Assembly: GCA_963978905.1 (NCBI GenBank)
Contig: OZ022258.1
Span: forward strand, 45,554,591-45,618,590
Reading direction: 5' to 3'
DNA length: 64,000 bases
Origin: Trichostrongylus colubriformis
Lineage: Eukaryota; Nematoda; Chromadorea; Rhabditida; Trichostrongylidae
Shown piece after piece: positions 11,648-23,600 of this stretch (the first letter of the stretch is position 1; every line of letters starts with the position of its first letter). Under the pieces are notes generated by a model. It was not told where the DNA came from and did not search any database. It saw nothing but the letters and a program-made list of their open reading frames with translations. Made by a program: the position numbers and the translations under genes.

Positions 11648-11786
11648 TCTCACCGACGTCGAAGCTCCTTTCCCTTCCGAGGCTTAGGCTAAAGCAGATG
11701 AGACAGGTGCTTTTTTTGCGTAGGAGGAGAGGATATGAGTTTTGGTCTAAGCCTAGGTAGGGAAGGAGCTTCGACATCGGTGAAAA
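11648..11786. repeat. Palindromic repeat upstream of METTL16
   Basis: Inverted arms CTCACCGACGTCGAAGCTCC and AGGCTTAGGCTA with their complements about 60 bp away. The GCTTAGGC core recurs near 27440 and 27820 in a larger element. It ends about 105 bp before the METTL16 start codon. Confidence 0.75.
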
Positions 11787-11890
11787 CTTGCGTCTCTCAC
11801 CGACTTTAATTGTCTCGATTTCGTTCGTTTACCTTTGGAAATCAAATCTATGAAATTTAAGGATGGAAACAGGCTGAATTGCAGTGTAAA

Positions 11891-14800
11891 ATGTCGTTGA
11901 ATCGATATATGCATCCACGTAATCCGTATAAAGAACGGCCGCCTGATTTTAATGATCTTGCCACTCGGTTTGCGGATTTTCGTGCTCATTGCACTCTTGG
12001 AACTAATGGCAGGGTGAGTTTCAAGTGAGTCTGATGTCCAATCTACCATGAATTCACTTTCGAAACTACTTAATAGTTCCACATCACTTATCGGACTCTT
12101 ACGCTAGGTTTTTGTGAATTTCCAAGAAGATGGAGCCGTCCGTTCACTTGCCAAAGCTTTACTCAAAAAGGATTTTGATCTCGAGGTAAGGTGTAGCTTG
12201 TTGTTTCTAGACTACTCGTTTTTTATTTTTATTTTAGATTGAGCTACCACATGGTTGTTTGGTGCCACGTGTCCCTCAACGGTTAAATTATATTCTTTTT
12301 ATCGAAGATTTATTAAAACTTAATCAAATTGAAACGGATGTTGTTGGTATTGATATTGGTCAGTTTTCTCCCCTTTACTGTTCTTTTATTCTTATTTCCA
12401 TTTTGGAGCAGTTCAGTAGTTTATCAGAGTCGCAGTTTATCGGATTACCGGTTTCGTTTTCCGTCCTGTGGAATGATAAGCTGTTCCCACTTTGAATTCC
12501 TCAGAAGCTGGTCCGCGTTCCCTTCGCAGTCTCCAGCAGTGTGTGGTGTGAATGGGCACTGCAGACGCAGTTTCAGGTACTGGAGCGTCTTGTGTATATG
12601 CTTTATTGGGTGCACGTTGGGCTGGATGGAAATTTATCGCAACTGAAGCGAACGATGAAGCCGCTCATGCAGCCAATGACAATGTGGTTCGAAATCAGCT
12701 CAGTCACCTCATACGGGTTGTACATGTTAGCGAACACTCTCCTACTCTAATTAAGGTAAATCCAGTTTATGACCTCTGCATCATTTTCTTTTGAACTAAC
12801 CGTCCTCTAGAGAACTGACCTATGTTTTGTTGTATCCCTCCCTGTGGAGTATTGACTTTTATGTTTTGTTGCCACCATCAGGTTACAGTTCATTTGAGCT
12901 AGTATTGCTGCAAGCTTTGATAAGTACAGCAAAAGTTTCATGGACTAGCACTGTTGCGATATTTGTATCCGTGCCTTTCAGAAAAGCTTAATAGCATTAG
13001 CTATTGTTCGTTAGCTGCTTGTGATGTTGTTTCAGGATTTGACACGACAATTTAGTGATCTACAGTTCTCCTTCTGTATGTGTAACCCTCCATTCTTTGA
13101 ATCGTGTGAAACTGATAAGGTTCTTTGTTTTTGCAGATTTCGCTTTGTGACACGCTACCATACGGTTTCGTTTTTTTCAGAGGTTTTCCGTCGATACAGC
13201 TTCTGGAACCATGTTGAACGAATGCGCAGTTGATTCATCTGAGGCGGAACGTGCTCCACCCCGATCTGCAACAGTAGCACGTCGAGGCGAGCTTGAAGTA
13301 GAGGTTTGTATTGTATTAAGCAAATGGCCCTGCACTCATGTCTGTGCTTGAAAAGGGAGATCAATTATCTTATAATTACTGAGTTTGCTATGTGCTATTA
13401 TCTTATCAATTTCCTTGAATTCATGTGAAGGCTATGGTTCGTTTTAAATCGTTCCAACGGTATTTTGCAGTGCTTATCTAATGGGGTAGTATTGATTCAC
13501 GTTGCCCTATTCTAAGTCATGCCATCCTTCTTTTTTAGGGCGGAGAAGTAGCTTTTGTTGGACGACTTATCGACGACAGTGTTCTTCTTCAAACCCAAGT
13601 GAGGTAAGCATAATCCCATGACAAATCTGATTCAGTAACATGATAAGCCATTCCTTCTTGAAATATTCTCGGAACCTTGTGTGTTCTACTATGGTATTGC
13701 TTCAGGATTGTTTTAGCCGGTTTTATGCTTTGAATCCAGATTTAGCGACCACATCTTGCTTCCTGGGTAGTCATCTGTAGATATGTGCTATTATATTTAG
13801 CATCTACACAACTATGTTAGGGAAGAAAAGCAGTGTGAATGCCTTATGTCGCCGGCTCTCCAGAATAGATGGTGTACGTTATACGGTTTCAACATTATCT
13901 CAAGGTAGAACTCAGCGATGGGTATTGGCGTGGACATTTTTGGCAAAGATTCAGCTAGAGAACGTGAGTCAGTACGCTATATTTCCTCTTAAAGTTGGAT
14001 GCTATTGAGTGTTTCAGAAGAATTACTCCTCGCTTTATCTCATTTGTCCAAGTGATATCAAAACGTCTCCACTCATCTGGGTACGATCCCACTTAGAACG
14101 TCTCGAAGTGGAAACAGAAAGGGAAAGCGTGGATATGGTGATGCTTTTCACCCCTTGTTTTTCTCTATTATAAATTTAAAGCCGTACATTTAAGCTCACT
14201 TGCTCAGCTCGTAGAGTTACCTGGACTAATCAGCGTGCAAAAAGGAGACTAGAAGCTCAACTGAAACCTCCAGACTCAAAAAGAAGCAGGTAGACTTTTC
14301 CTGTAGTTAGATGTTGTATGAAAGTTGTTTGTTTTGATATGTAATGAAGTAAGTCAATGCACCAGTTCCCTATATATCAACAGTAAAGCAGGAGTAGGAA
14401 GTAACTCTAGTGGCACGATACCTACTTAGCTCATGTTTTGCTTTTTCTGACGGCTTCCTTCAGAGGCTTTGTTCATTTGTGCTTTTTTCTGTACTGAAAT
14501 CTATCAGTGCTGGATGACTCATGATGCGAAGGGCCCTATTCAGAACAGAATTTTGATGGGATTGATATAACAATATCTTTCATAGATTATTTATTTTTAT
14601 TTTCAGGTTATCCCATATAGATGTTGATATACAGGCGTCACTGGGGGTCGGTGATGGGCGGGATTCTTTATCAAATGCTGGAAACTTCGAATCTTGCGAG
14701 AATTTCCCTTTGTCCAATACGCAGGCACATGTCAGTATCCAGGTGCGTAATTTTTGTTACTGAGCAGTTCTTGTAATTAGCGATTGCATAGATTCAGGCA

Positions 14801-14953
14801 TATTTTCCATGCTCTTTACCTCCATCGATGTTACGGTTTCGAGTCGTACAGTCTCGTGAGAACGATAGAGTCTCGTTTGAGTTTATTGACGGCTATAAAC
14901 CAGGTTTATTTCAGCTTTTACAATATTTAAAGAACCAAATTAAATTATACTAA
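11891..14953 (+). CDS. mett-10: RNA N6-adenosine methyltransferase METTL16 / METT-10
   Basis: Twelve exons: 11891-12013, 12108-12185, 12238-12358, 12577-12755, 13036-13119, 13181-13303, 13539-13603, 13801-13963, 14018-14137, 14195-14289, 14607-14742, 14798-14953 (TAA). The sum is 1443 nt and 480 residues, about the length I recall for the C. elegans protein. Family signatures: MHPRNPY near the N-terminus, IELPHGCLVPRVPQRLNYI, the SAM-binding GIDIGTGAS (split by intron 3), the catalytic NPPF at 13084-13095, GGEVAFVGRLIDDS, MLGKKSS and SQGRTQRWVLAW. The C-terminal part (about residues 310-480) corresponds to the vertebrate-conserved RNA-binding region. The family methylates U6 snRNA, and in worms also the 3' splice site of SAM synthetase transcripts, to control SAM level. 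The last acceptor could also be at 14791, adding two residues. The start follows a GAATTGCAG acceptor by six bases. Confidence 0.96.
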
Positions 14954-15414
14954 GTACCCAAAATCGGGCATCCTCTTTCTAGGAGCCCATTGTAGTATAT
15001 TTACGTCGCTTCGTACGCTAGTAATAGTTTTATCAGGTTAGATGCATGCTTTGTGTACATATGGATCATATATTTCATTGTTTCTTCTGATTCTGTCAAG
15101 CATAGTTCTCTACATTCGCAATACGGTTACGGCTTGCTTTAATGTTCTCATTTCTCCCGGCGGTGTGCTATGCAATGTATAATATATTGTCGAGTCAAGC
15201 TCATGCATTACAAGGCATTCGGCACGTATCTTTTTTCAAAATTTCGATGTTGTCCACTCGTTTGATACTTTGAAAAATTACTTCTATGTTGGCTCAGTCA
15301 CATATCTGATAAAAGTACTTTATTATTAAAGTTGTTATTATTTGCCTTTAATTTGCTCAGTTTCTCGTGACCTTCGTTCTTCTGCCAACATCCGTACTAA
15401 GCGGGAGGTGGCGC
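14954..15414. other. Downstream of METTL16
   Basis: AT-rich sequence without open reading frames or repeats that I can name; presumably 3' UTR and spacer. No perfect AATAAA is seen close to the stop. Confidence 0.4.
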
Positions 15415-15700
15415 TAAGGCCATGCTCAGGGTGTGTGCACTTATGACGGGAAATCGCTTCACTGCGTCACGCTCGCTTCGCCAGCAGTACGACTTGCCGA
15501 ATCGATTGCCCTTGGGAGCCCGGCAGAGCGTGGCTGCGTCACCGCTGCACTTCCACCCATGCCACACTGCCTCCTGCACCCATACCACCCTGCATCCTTC
15601 ATCCATGCCACACTGCCTCGCTTGAAGGCTGCCATACCCTGCCACTGGTACTCGCATCTGCCGAGCCGCTCGTCGCGCGAAAATCCGTCATAAGTGCACT
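15415..15700. repeat. GC-rich palindromic repeat (family C)
   Basis: Starts near GTGTGTGCACTTATGAC and contains repeated ATGCCACACTGCCTCC-type units and GAAGGCTGCCAT. Related blocks are at 23430-23600 and 40890-41110. Long frames here on both strands are by-products of the GC-rich repeat. Confidence 0.75.
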
Positions 15701-16225
15701 CCAGTGTTCATAGTCAAGTGAATGATTTTTGGCGCATCGGCGTCATCTTAAAAGTAGGCATCGATTGAGAAAAAGAGCGCATCCGCGATTCGAGGGATTC
15801 GGCTCGATCCGGATTTGCAGTGTGGCACTACGGACTTCAACCCCTGTTCAAAAAAAGAAAGACCAGGCCCTGGAATCTGCACAGCATGGTTTTTCTCGGA
15901 AGACTCGAAGGGAGGGGGAAGCGATACGACTAACTCGTGGCTTTCAAAATTCTCAGACAACTAGAAAAAATGGATCCACGAAACTTTTTCACTGTGTTGC
16001 CTACTAACGCAAGAGGAGCTCCGCTTAGGGTTACTACAAATACAGCGAAGTCTCAGCATAGGTTGGAGTTACTAAAAATGCACCCGGTGGAGTACACCAG
16101 TTTCAAACAAGGTGTTGGCGATTATATGTAATTTGAATTCACGGTGATTGATGTTTGTTTTTGGCTTGGTCTCTTTGTTTTGTGTCCATGTTGTCACATG
16201 GCCTTAATAAATAAGTAGATAAGTA
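15701..16225. other. Unassigned sequence
   Basis: Two short open frames are present, but without splice context, start context or a recognisable domain. I see no supported gene. Confidence 0.35.
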
Positions 16226-16350
16226 TACTCCGTTTCGGAGCGCTTGATTGGGCGTAGCCTACGGACATGGGTGAGTGGCGTGAGAGTGAGTGGCGGGGCT
16301 CATCCAAGTCCGTAGGCCACGCCTTATCACGCGCTCCGAAATGGACTGTA
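16226..16350. repeat. Palindromic MITE (family B, copy 2)
   Basis: Shares TTTCGGAGCGCTTGAT and TCCGTAGGCCACGCC with the copy at 7744-7892; arms of about 40-50 bp around a short loop, ending ATGGACTGTAA. Confidence 0.8.
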
Positions 16351-17792
16351 AATAAGTAAACAAAATCTTATGGCTGTTTGTAAAGTAAGCGAGTCTGCAG
16401 CCAGCTACTGATTTAAAACACTGACAACCGTTAGGCAATGTCCACTACCGATCAGTTGGTACGACGTTCTCTAAATAACGTACAATAATGATAACGGTAA
16501 TGTATAATGAAAAATTGGAAGGTTTATATTGATCACAGCATCAGTCTTTGTGGTGATCATACTGGTGGTCAAAACGGGACCACATTTTGCAGAAGTGGCG
16601 CCATCCCTATTTTGAGTATTTCTTTATGTTTGTTCCTTGTTAGGTACGATGTTCAGCTCTTTGAACACCTTAACACTCACAGAAAGTTGTTTGACTTGTA
16701 TTGTGTTTTCTTAGAAGCACAAATTACGTGTTATCCAACGGGACATGTTCGCCATGTTGTATCGGATTTTTTCATTGGAAATCCTTGAAAAGTAGGAAGC
16801 ATATGTAGCTTTACTCCGATATTTGTAACCTATGAAAGTCGATGCGTTCCGTATATAATGTAGGTTGCAGATAGCTGTGAAAATCTCCTGAAGTGTTGAG
16901 TCACTTGTGTCTTCATCAGTTCTGTTTTCATTCGGAAAACTGAATTGATAAGGACAAAGCAATGGTGTTGCTATCAGCAATTCAAAGCTTCTGGTAGCTC
17001 TTATCGCAATTTTTCGAATTAGTGCGCCTTACCTGAGAATTACACAACCGCACTTCTTTATCTTTTCCACACTGTACCTAACGGCATGTGTTCGATGAAT
17101 CCTTTCTTAGACCTCCTTATAACCACGGCCATGAACTACCCTAGTCTTAGAATCTTGGGTCGCTAGAATTCGAGTAGTTTTGCAGACCCTTTTCCTAAAC
17201 ACGGGACACCAATTACGACCTCTTTATAATCTCCCAAAATATGGCTCCCCTCCGAGGAATCCTCGATATGAGCTCGACGGTAATGATAACGAATTTCAAT
17301 GAACAATTTCGATGGTGACATGAAAGCTGAACTACACCTCTTATCACTACTGTTGATTTACCCAAGTGCCTAATGATTTTCCAAGTGAGTAATAAACTTG
17401 CTGTTTTTTATAATACTTATCACTCGTTACTTATCACTCTTGCTCCAGTTTTCTGCTTTCATCCGGTCCATATGGTAGATTTTAACTTTACTGATTCGCT
17501 ATTTCGATTCTAAGTAGTCAGCAAACTTCTCAATAAAAGTACATCTGAAAGGAAGATGAGTTGGTCGTTTTCGAGGCTTGTTCAATAACTATTTGCTCTT
17601 TAGAATCGGAGCAGTTGAGTTCCAATGAGGTGGCTTGCTTTGCTTATCCAGGGTAATAATAATTTCAGTCGGCAAAATGAAGTGGTAACCCGAGACGGGA
17701 AGTGGTGCTTGTGCTGTTTCAAAGAAAGGCAGTGGGTTGCCAAACGTTAAATGGTGCAACTGGACCCATTTAACCCCGAGCGTGGACACCTA
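16351..17792. other. AT-rich spacer without recognised features
   Basis: No exon chain, RNA gene or repeat that I can support. Short open frames on both strands lack splice or start context. Confidence 0.4.
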
Positions 17793-19365
17793 CAGTGCGT
17801 TTCATAATTATAAGGTCACCCTTGAATTTCAAGTTTTCTCAGCGACTCCCCATTAAGGAATCTTTCCAGTCTCATAGACGGATTCCTAACCTGAAATAAT
17901 CCCCTGTGTCCGATTTCTGGTTGCAGTCTCGTTTACCTTATATTTTTAGAAGTATTTTTCGTTTTTTGTACCGTTTCATAATTATAAGGTCACCCTGAAA
18001 AAAGAAAAAAGTTGAGGCTCCAGCAAGTCTGTGAAGGTGGATATGTCTTCCAAGTACATCTTCAAGATACATGCTCAATTGTCTTGTGGCTAGCTGCTAT
18101 GTTCCCCGAGAAAAGCCCAGATTTGGGATTCTCGTGGTGCTAGGCTCAGTTTGAGAGCCATTCCAAGAAAAATCGGAAGATTCCTGTGTTTAGTTAGATA
18201 AAATTTGAGTCATTCGGTGTCTCCAGATGTTTTTCAGACTCTGGACTCCCACGTGAGACCATTATGATTAACGAGAAAAGGGATTTTGGGGGCCACTTCC
18301 TACAGCACCTCTTCCATGGACCAGATTTGTTTGGAATTAAACCATTCTTTGTCTGGGACCTCAGCGTGTACAGTAGCGAGGAAGAGTAGAAACATCACTA
18401 AAACAATAACGAATTAGTTTCCGACGCCCACAGCGCACCACATGGCGGCACGACTTCAATTTTTAAAGTTGTTCTTGAGCACAAATTGAACGAAACTGAA
18501 TTTGCATAGGAGTTGCACCCTGCATACGAGTAATCCCATCCGAATTGTATTTTTGAGTCCGAGAATATTCTATTGGTATGGTGCTGACGGGCAGAGGTAG
18601 TACTAGCTTGATCTGAGAAGTGCAGCGATCTACCAGAGCCTCGGCAATTTTAGTGGGAGAAGGGTGATGACTTAAGTTGTATTCGGCAATGAGGTTGCAT
18701 TGAACTTTGCCTTCGAAACCTGCAGAATGCACTCCAGCGACTGCTAGAAGGTCTCACGAAGAAATAAGTCGCCTTTTGGAGCTCACCGGCTCTTCATAAT
18801 TGCGTCTCAAAGTAGGGCAAAGCTGTTGTTAACATAGGTCATCCAACGGAACTGCGGGTGAAGTTTCGAAATATGGACGTCCAGCCATAGATAACATATA
18901 TCTTGGTCTCAGCTCTACTATTAGGGAGATCTAGAAGACATCGCCTTAAATAATTACCCCAATAATCGCCAATTTTGGGAAGCAAAACTGCTGGAACAGG
19001 CAATCGTCGAAGACTGGCACAAAATCTGTGGTGAGGCTCTTCAAAATTTCTTTTCTACTTAACCAAATCTGCTAGTTGATGTCGTTCTTAAACAGGAGGG
19101 AGTTATAGATTATAAGCTCCTCCGCATGCGCTGTTAACTCTAGCAAATTTTCTGATTCTTCCGAGTGACCTTATAATTATGAAACGGCACAATATTCAGA
19201 AAATAATCACAAAAATGTCAGACTGAAAGATGATGTCATCAAAACTAGTATAGGAGGGTTTTCTGTGGTGAGGAATCTATAAAAAATACTTGAAAATTTT
19301 TAGATTACCTGTCTCTTTTGAAAACTGAAAATTCAGGGGTGACCTTATAATTATGAAACGCACTG
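17793..19365. mobile_element. Complete Tc1-like element with subterminal repeats
   Basis: Terminal inverted repeat CAGTGCGTTTCATAATTATA followed by AGGTCACC, flanked by TA at both ends (17791-17792 and 19366-19367). A second copy of TTTCATAATTATAAGGTCAC lies inside the left end (about 17971-17992) and, inverted, inside the right end (about 19163-19185), resembling the doubled transposase-binding sites of Tc3. The 1573-bp length fits a Tc1/mariner element. The interior has several short minus-strand frames, but no intact transposase, so it is probably a decayed or non-autonomous copy. Confidence 0.88.
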
Positions 19366-19616
19366 TATAAGAGCATTTATTCCCTACTTTCATCCCTCTC
19401 AGCCGTGCTGCCTTCGCCATATTCGAAACCAAGAAAAGCGCTAACAAGGGTAGGTCAGTAGATCAGCACGCTCATTTTCGATGTTGCGCAAATCGCTGTA
19501 TGCGTCTTGAGACGCTGAACTCGAGTCTGCTATCCGAGTTCGGAGAGCGACTCTGCGAACGAAGTTATGAAGATTTTTCTGAATGCGCACTACTATTACA
19601 TAGTAATTGTAGGCGC

Positions 19617-19793
19617 TCCAAGGCCGCGTTCATACTTTGCGCCACCGGGGTGTGGCTGCGTTCCCAGGCAGCGAGGGAGAATGGCAGGGGGTGGTACAGA
19701 GACGACGCAGGCAGCGAGATAGGGTGGCACTTGCGGAGACGCAGACACATGCAGCCACGCCCTCCCGCCGGCACCGCAAGTATGTACGCGGCC
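19617..19793. repeat. GC-rich palindromic MITE (family E, copy 1)
   Basis: Arms GGCCGCGTTCATACTTTGCG ... AAGTATGTACGCGGCC, with GTGTGGCTGCGTTC inside. Copies occur at 21945-22125 and 57514-57690. The frames through it on both strands are repeat by-products. Confidence 0.8.
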
Positions 19794-19834
19794 CACCGTT
19801 TCTGCGCGGAACTAATGTTGTTTTTTTGTGTTCA

Positions 19835-19960
19835 GGAGGAGGTGTTGAGTTACCCCGTGAGACAAGTTTTTAGCCTAATCGAGATTCTGGTCACGATTCG
19901 GAAGGATTCCTGCAAGATAAAGTGGTGGTAAAGTAAGGTAGCTATAGAGTATATGGAAAA
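19835..19960 (+). repeat. Fragment shared with the centre of family A elements
   Basis: Shares CAAGTTTTYAGCCTAATCGAG and the surrounding ACCC/GATTYTG context with about 6390-6440 and 3255-3300, the internal region of the long-TIR family A elements, but without their terminal arms. Confidence 0.6.
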
Positions 19961-20641
19961 TTTTCCCATTTTCTACAAGAAAATACTACCAACTGTAGGA
20001 CATAACAAGAGCCTGTAAGAGTATTTCCTTGGCAAGGATCAACACTTCCCTTTTGCTGGAGGAGTTGTCATTCATTCACCTAAGAATCCTACAGCATTGT
20101 GGTGAAAAGTTTCGATTTAGCCTTGCATTTGACCTCATAAGTAATTCGCCTTCCTGAAGATGAAGACAAAACTGGTTCTGCGCGAAAACATTCGGCTAGC
20201 GCGGTACGGGCGCCTACGCTTGCTATGTAATAGTATTGTTTATTCAGAAAATTCTTCATTTCGTTCGCAGAGTTGCTCCCTGATTTTGGAGATCCGAGTT
20301 CCGTGTCTGAAGACACGCGCAGCGATATGCTCGCCATCGAAAATGGCCGGGCTGACCTATTAACTACCCCTTGTAAGCTTGGAAGGGAGATGTTATAGAT
20401 GGGAAGTACTACTTTACCCTCTATTTGAACTTTCAATGTACATAGATCAAAAGAATTGTTTGGGATAGTGTTTTGATCAATGAAACATGTAAAATCATTG
20501 TATAATACTAAAAAGTAAAATTATCCATTCTAGGTAATTTGAGTACTGTCGCTACACACACTGTCGCTGGAACACCTTCTTTCACTGCTCCAGCACTGCT
20601 GTGTTTGTACAATCATATATTTCGAGGATGATTGCCTATTA

Positions 20642-20654
20642 CTAATCGTTCCAG
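20642..20654 (+). promoter_or_regulatory. Probable trans-splice acceptor of the SMPDL3-like gene
   Basis: CTAATCGTTCCAG is followed by a six-base leader (GACAAA) and the ATG at 20661. No coding exon can be joined upstream, so spliced-leader addition is the simplest reading. Confidence 0.5.
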
Positions 20655-20660
20655 GACAAA

Positions 20661-23600
20661 ATGATATTTCTCTTCACCTTGGTAGTTAGCGCCAGTGCAC
20701 TGGATGTTCTCCATTTGGCGGATTTCCACTTGGACGTCGACTACTCGATAACTGGAGACAATCAGCACATGTGCCATAACAGCACCAACGTCACAAAAAG
20801 CCGTTTAGGGCTTTTTGGAGATTACATGTGTGACTCACCTAAGGTGGGTAATCGTTGCTGGAATGCTTGGACGTGGGGAAGGTGGTTATTGGTACGACCC
20901 CGCCTTTTTCGCAGCTAATTACTGTTGCTTCGCACATGAGGTGCGAGGTGACCCCAGTTAGCGGCGAGAACTCGCGGATCATCTTGTCACCCTCATTGAT
21001 CCATTAATTGAGTAAAGGTTCATTAATGGAAATACAGATTAACCGCTATTATGCTGATTATTCAGATGTATTTATTATCTATTAACGAAGAGTGACAACA
21101 CAAAAATAACATAAATCTAAGATGAATATATGAGGCTAAGTGGCGAGTGTTTCGTTTGCAAGAAGAACATCCTCTTGCGATTAGCTGAATTGCTGTCATA
21201 GGTATTGCAGAAGAAAGGCATCATTGGCCATCTTATTCTGTTTCAGAACGTGCCATATATTTTTTATGTAAATAAGCATTTAGAAGTTCCATCGGAAGTC
21301 AGAGTTCATTGCCATCACCAATACCGTTCCGCTTTTCTTGGGCAGAGTTTAAGATGACCATGTTTCGAAAAGTTTGTGAAATTGTGAACTACCTTTTGAA
21401 GAAAATTGTCCCATTTATATTGCTTGTCTGATTTGTTTTTCACTCATTTTATGGATCAATGTGGGTAACATGGTGATCCGAGAGTTCTCGCGGCTAATTG
21501 GGGTCACCTCGCACCCCATGTGCGAGGCAAAAGTAATTAGGTGCGAAGAAGGCGTGGTCGTACCAATAACCAGCGACCCCTTGGACGTGTCATCACGCCG
21601 TCGCCGTACGCGGTAATAATCGCGATTAGTGCCTGCTGACTCACGCTCGTTCGCGGTGTGACGTCAATGTCCAACTCTTCTTGGGTGTGTACACATATGA
21701 TAAAAAATCGCGTGGCCGCCCGCGGCGAGCGGCGCGACGAGTGCGAGTTTTTTGCAGCATTATCTGTTGAATTAGGCACAACAACAACAACAACATAGGC
21801 GAACTTCCGAAGCTTCCAAACTGCAATCCTTGATGATCCTTCGCGGTACCAACCCATTGCATCTTGAGCGGAATTCCAAACGACTCGTACTGATGACGCC
21901 GCGAAGGGATTTTTTTTTGTCATAGATGTACACACCCACTCTTTTTAGGCCCCGTTCATATTTTGCGGAGCCGGCGGTAAAGTGTGGCTGGGTGTCCCGG
22001 CGTCTCCGCCTGTGACACGCTGCCTCGTTACCTGCGTCGTCTCTGCCTCTCCCCGTTCCCCCTGCTTCACTGCCGGTGAACGCAGCCACGCCCTACCGGT
22101 GCAAAGTATGAATGCGGCTTCACAGCGCGAACAGCCTTCTTCACTTTTCTAGAAAAACTACAAAAAGTGACCGAGGATTTTCCTGTACACCTGAGGTGGC
22201 GAAAATAAGCAGTAGTTTTTATTATGTTATGTCGTGTCGTGTTTTACTACTGCCAGTTAAAAGCTTCTTCCATTTTTCCTTACGGAACAAATATTTGCCT
22301 TCCATTTAGCCTCTCGTCATACATGCCATTGACGAAGCGAAACGACTCACTCCCAATCCTGATCTCATTATTTGGACTGGCGATAGCGTTCCACACGTAG
22401 ATGGTTACGACTGGAACTGTAAGTGATCTAGACAATACGAAGAAATTCCATGCATTCCTGCGAATATCGAATATTCTCTTTGGCTCTTAACTACTGAGCA
22501 GTTTGTTCGGCTATCTTCAGTAGAAAACAAATTAGGGATAATTCAGAACAAGTTTTTAGTACAGTTACAGTTTCTCGAAAGGAACTGGAAGGGGCCCGAA
22601 GGAAGTTGGAGATGCAAATATGATCATTTTGTAACGAACATGCAAAGTTAGAGGCGATAATCGGTGAAAAATCCCGGATTCAAAAGCGCGGCGCTGTGTT
22701 GTGTATTCGCATCACATTCGCATCAACACACCGACTTTACGAGTTGTCCGCTGTAGAGATGTCATTTGTAGTCTCGTAGAGGGTATTTTATTCATTGGTG
22801 GTGATGTGAAATGTGAAATAACACACAGCAATAAATAAGAAAATTAAGTGAAGAAAAGCGTAAGAAAAAAGTGTGATCTCAACTAAAACATAATTAATTC
22901 TTTTCGACGTCCTGGCAAAGTGCCGCCTGTGCATTGCAGCCACCGTCCTCCCACACCAAACCAGAATTGCCCTCCTCCCCTTGTTTTCAGAGTAAAAGTT
23001 ATCGGAACAAATTGCTCGGAGGAAATTATGTCATATCCGTGAGGAGCCAGTAGCATGTAGAAAAGATGCAAAATAATTTCCCGTGGAAGCTAATGGTTAA
23101 GACTCTTGATTTTATTCATAGTAGCACCCCTCGGGGATTCGTTAGAAACGAACTGTTTAACTTAGAACCGTTGCATTTAAAAAGACGGAGGAATGACATT
23201 CTGATGGTATATGGTATGTTTTACAACCTGATGGAACTGGACAAACCATCATATTTCAAACTAATTCTATCCCAGACTAGAGGTGAAAAGTTCCAACTTC
23301 AGTTCCGGCAACCTCATTCTCGTAACTATTTTACATTCCGGGCGGGTATGAAGTACTAGTAGAGCGTGAGGAGGGCTTTGGAAATACCATACGTTTATGT
23401 CATACGCGGTATCAGGAAGGGGGTGAGCTAGCTCGGGTGTGTGCACTTATGACAGACAATCGCGTGGCCGCCTGGGCGAGCGGCGCGGCGGGTGCGAGTG
23501 CCAGTGGCAGGGCATGGCAGCCTTCAAGCGAGGCAGTGTGGCATGGGTGGAGGAGGCAGAGCGGCATGGGTGCAGGAGGCAATGTGGCATGGGTGGAAGT

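Noticed and set aside
15397..15693. Overlapping frames of 67-86 codons on both strands
   Set aside because: GC-rich repeat with Cys/His-rich translations in every frame, a compositional effect.
18463..18732. Transposase exon inside the Tc1-like element
   Set aside because: Only a short minus frame without the DDE motifs; the copy at 31466 breaks it in other places.
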